From Seison nebaliae (Eukaryota; Rotifera; Pararotatoria; Seisonacea; Seisonidae): a DNA stretch of 64,000 bases. Positions 60,832-64,000 of the stretch are shown one piece after another. The DNA is taken from assembly GCA_023231475.1 (NCBI GenBank), contig JALJEE010002086.1:51996-115995 (forward strand). Reading direction: 5' to 3'. The first letter of the stretch is position 1, and every line of letters begins with the position of its first letter. The notes under the pieces are model-generated. The model ran no database searches and was not told the origin of the DNA. It was given only the letters and a program-made list of their open reading frames with translations. The position numbers and the translations under genes were made by a program.

Positions 60832-61546
60832 TTACCTGATCGCTTCAGTCTTATAACGATTAGGATTTGGAAAATTTGTACAAGGGAAATGTTCCACACG
60901 GAAATAGGAATGCAAAAAGGTTGATATTGATATGTAGGTATTTAATACCCAGAGTTCGAAGGGTATTTTCAATTCTCGAACGAGAGATTGTAGACATTGA
61001 TAAACTAAATAATATTGTACTTGGACAATGCTTCTACTAAAAATTACATCAAAATTGTCATTGTCCATGTTGACAATTGACATTGAGTTAGTTAGACTGT
61101 GTCTTGAAAAGAAAAATATGAAGGCACGAAAAAATATAATTCTAGTGAGATGAGTTGAGAGTTCCATATATTTCTCCTTTCAGATTTTGAATTAGGTATC
61201 AAAATAAGATTATCCGACATCAGTAAAGAAAAGTCGAGAGAAGAGATGAAGCGACTAACAGGTAAAAGTGAAGACCGGAAGACAATTGAAGAGACTAGAT
61301 GAATATGTAGTATGGAACTATCAGGAACAAGTGAAAGCTTAATTTAAACAAATTCGATTTGAATAACATTAATTTCATCGTACTAAAAACAACATTTTGA
61401 CGATGGAAAGTGGTTATTTTAAGAATATTCATTTTGGTGATAAGTAGTAGAAGAATGTAAATCACACTCGTCGATGAGAAAGGAACAATTGGTGGTGATT
61501 CATCGCATCTTCCTAGATGGTCCCAAGTGAAATTAAAAGTTGACAT
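60832..61546 (-). other. Possible exons of an unidentified membrane protein
   Basis: On the minus strand two open stretches (61546-61295 and about 61098-60846) could be exons. The first starts MSTFNFTWDHLGRCDESPPI and has a hydrophobic helix. The second (..NMDNDNFDVIFSRSIVQ..) ends at a good donor CAG|GTAAAT and is preceded by TTTTCAAG. I could not join them in phase with certainty and no family was recognised. A chemosensory-type or other membrane protein is only a guess. Confidence 0.3.
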
Positions 61547-63503
61547 TTGGTTTTCAATAATAAATTTCTCTTAATTTCAGTAGGTGAAAATATGAAGGAA
61601 ATTGGGAGGAAGCATGTAAATAAATCAGAGAATGGGAACAATTTATTTAAAGATCTCATTTAATAATGATTAATCATCTAATTCCTCCAATATTCCTTTT
61701 GTAAATTGTAGAATGATTCGATACAGCATATTCTTCCTGATATTGTGCATGATATTGGAATGGAAGAATTTTCAGACGTTTTGCCATCACAGAAAGAGTG
61801 ACAGGAATTATTTCCATTATCATCATTACTATTTCCACTATTGTGCTTTCCCATGTATTACGATGTTATGAGAAATATCAACATATATTTCGTGGGAATT
61901 TAATGTAAAAATGACATCAATTCCAACTCATTATTCTTCCGTTTGATACATTTATTAGTAAATTACAACTACTAACTTCTCCATATCTCTCAAATAAGTA
62001 TCACACCGTCGTGTCTATCTAGTGATGGGCGAATGAAAGGAGAAATTGGAAAGATTGGAACCTCATAATGAAAATCATTAAAACGGTTTTTATTTTCAAA
62101 TTATTTTCTTCTTCTTTCTTCAGACTGATGGCTGATTCCTACCAAAACTCCCCTCAGGCCTAATCATGGTAGTGAATACATGAATAAATATTTTGATAAG
62201 AGCCAATACATAACAAATGTGAAATGAGATATGAAATATGTTAATGAGATACTTGTAACTTGTTAATATGTATTCTCATCATTATATGAGGAGTTGCATA
62301 CTCTTATCAGTTGCATCATAACATTTCTTCGAGAGACATAAGCATTTCCAATTACTCAATAGAAATACTTCAAACTTTCCACAAGATTCTCCTATGATGG
62401 TACATGACTTCCGTTAGTGAAGGAAACACCATCGTCCAAATTCTAAGCAAACTATTAGCGTTAGAAGAACTATAAGGAAGACATAAAGCGATATTTGAAA
62501 TCGAAAAAAATTTTCATTTTAATTCCAGCTTGTTTTTCTGCATCGACTTGGGACTATGTCCGGTTGACATCATGCTACAGTATGATGATATTAAACAAAG
62601 GAATAATAATGTTTAACTAGTATTTCAATAAAATAAAAGTGTAATCACATGAAATTAATTTGAAGATCATTATAATATATTGAATATATCTATCTCATTA
62701 GAATATTAATTTCTCTTAACAAATTTTTGAAATGATAATAAGAAAAATAAGAATGTGGTGAATTGTAGAGAAACATGAAGACTGGTAACGTATGAGAATA
62801 AGAACTATTTAAAAAAAGGAAGACATCTTAACCAAACTTCAAAGTGATATATGCAGGATGTTCTATTTCTTCCCATAATTTCTCTATAATTAATTGTTAA
62901 TTTATATAATCAAATTGGTATCTCATAACATGATTGTTTCTTTCTCGCCTTCCAGGGAAAATGGCAAAAATTTCATAATATTCTCAACAGCTAAGTTATA
63001 ATATGATCAAAAAATGAATGAGTAATAGGACAAGTAATGTTACCTCTCATTTCACTTAACTCGCCTATATCAGTAAACTTTTAACTTTTAATCGAACACT
63101 TTCCACTGGAATTTCTCATTTATTATTACGAATTCAGAAACATATTCACTTTGAGTTATTTTAAATTAGTTCGATTAATTAACATGATACTGGTGTAGAA
63201 TGGAGCTTGCATATCTAGAATGCTTTACTTTAACGCATCTGACCATATTCTAGGTGACATACGCATAAGCACACACGTAATATGCTTCTGTTCATGGTCG
63301 TTCTTATGAACTTCCTCAAATGTTGTGAAGGAATATTACAAAGAAGTACGGCTTGTTTAATACTTATTAACTGTTAATTATTAAGTTATTAATAACATTT
63401 TGTGATTTGCAATTTTCCAATACTAATGGTTATATTTGCTAATACTAGAAAGTTGGGAATTTTTATGACAAACGAATAGCAACTGTATAAGTAATGGATT
63501 CCC
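61547..63503. other. AT-rich spacer
   Basis: No coding frame, RNA gene or repeat with support. Confidence 0.45.
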
Positions 63504-63763
63504 TGTGATTTCGTCACCCTATAATTTTAAAGCGAAAATCGGTGTTTTCGTCACCCATAAAATGGTGATTTCGTCACCCCTTTTAGAGTATTTCGGTGAC
63601 TTCGTCACCCAAGAAAAAAATTTAACGTTAAATTTTGCGTATTTTTTGCTAAACGGTGAATTTGTCACCCATTTAGTCGTATTTCGATGAATTCGTCACC
63701 CATTTAGTTCTATTTCGGTGAATTCGTCACCCATTTGGTTCTATTTCGGTGAATTCGTCACCC
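63504..63763. repeat. Array of GGTGAATTCGTCACCC units
   Basis: Seven copies of the core GGTGA-TTCGTCACCC or a close variant occur in 260 bp. The last three are regular 31-bp units (ATTTCGGTGAATTCGTCACC plus 11 more bases). The core is an imperfect palindrome. The array lies about 150 bp from the end of a Tc1/mariner transposase, so it may be a subterminal repeat of that transposon. Confidence 0.85.
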
Positions 63764-63914
63764 ATTTATAAAAATATTTTTGTAAATTTTTTCATGTTTA
63801 TGGAAATAAATAAACTGGGTTTCAAAACTTTTGAACCTATCGAAATACATGTATAATGCATAAATTTTAAATAAGCGTGTCATATCTTTAGAAATTTATG
63901 GAAAAAACATCTTT

Positions 63915-64000
63915 TTAGCAACAAACTGAACCTTTATTTTTCAAGACATCAGCTATTCGTCGTGGAAATGAATCAATTAAATTATCAATAAAGTTTTGTT
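63915..64000 (-). CDS. 3' end of a Tc1/mariner-type transposase
   Basis: The minus-strand frame runs in from the window edge and ends at TAA (63915-63917). It reads NFIDNLIDSFPRRIADVLKN and then KGSVCC. The LIDSFPRRI..V...KG pattern is the conserved C-terminal end of Tc1-like transposases (typically L..S.PRR...V...KG). Only the last 28 codons are in the window, so whether the element is intact cannot be judged. Confidence 0.75.
   Translation of the reverse strand, partial: QNFIDNLIDSFPRRIADVLKNKGSVCC

Noticed and set aside
1-64000. CRISPR arrays, operons, ribosome binding sites
   Set aside because: The window is eukaryotic with spliced genes; none of these is expected and none was seen.

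Overview
The window is eukaryotic nuclear DNA from a metazoan. It is AT-rich with simple repeats, and carries animal-specific genes: a vesicular GABA/glycine transporter, Prickle, a CARD-type caspase, the mitochondrial Na+/Ca2+ exchanger NCLX, the nuclear pore protein TPR/Megator, a DHHC palmitoyltransferase and a rhodopsin-class receptor. Poly-Asn/poly-Gln tracts, tiny introns and large single-exon genes suggest an arthropod, perhaps a mite. That placement is an inference from style, not a demonstrated identity.

Layout. 1-12 kb is gene-rich: the 3' end of an unidentified gene with a PDZ-type tail (+), VIAAT (+), a six-exon gene for an unidentified 744-residue protein (-) and a two-exon DHHC enzyme (+). 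12.1-15.1 kb is an uninterrupted Prickle gene (-). 15.1-24.3 kb has no supportable gene; it holds simple repeats and a 91-bp relic of a caspase exon. 24.3-29.3 kb is TPR/Megator (-). 30.5-36 kb mixes a decayed DDE transposase (+), a four-exon caspase (-) and two nested inverted-repeat elements. 36.5-38.8 kb is a 12-exon NCLX gene (+). 43.2-44.5 kb holds an unrecognised multi-exon gene (-) whose 5' end is unresolved. 45.35-47.36 kb is a complete but inactivated pogo/Tigger-like transposon, followed by a tRNA-Ala-like gene and a GGTGA..TCACC repeat array. 49.9-53.1 kb is a giant-loop GPCR (-). 53-64 kb is sparse: weak exon candidates, an inverted-repeat element, a second GGTGA..TCACC array and the 3' end of a Tc1/mariner transposase.

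I rebuilt exon structures by hand from reading frame, splice phase and protein-family conservation. About 28 introns came out. Most are 41-54 bp, and nearly all begin with GTT, usually preceded by A, rather than GTAAGT/GTGAGT. I consider this the most interesting feature of the window. Because some introns are stop-free and a multiple of three long, simple ORF calls read straight through them.

The genes do not form one pathway. They are ordinary animal genes on both strands, separated by AT-rich spacers and DNA-transposon debris.
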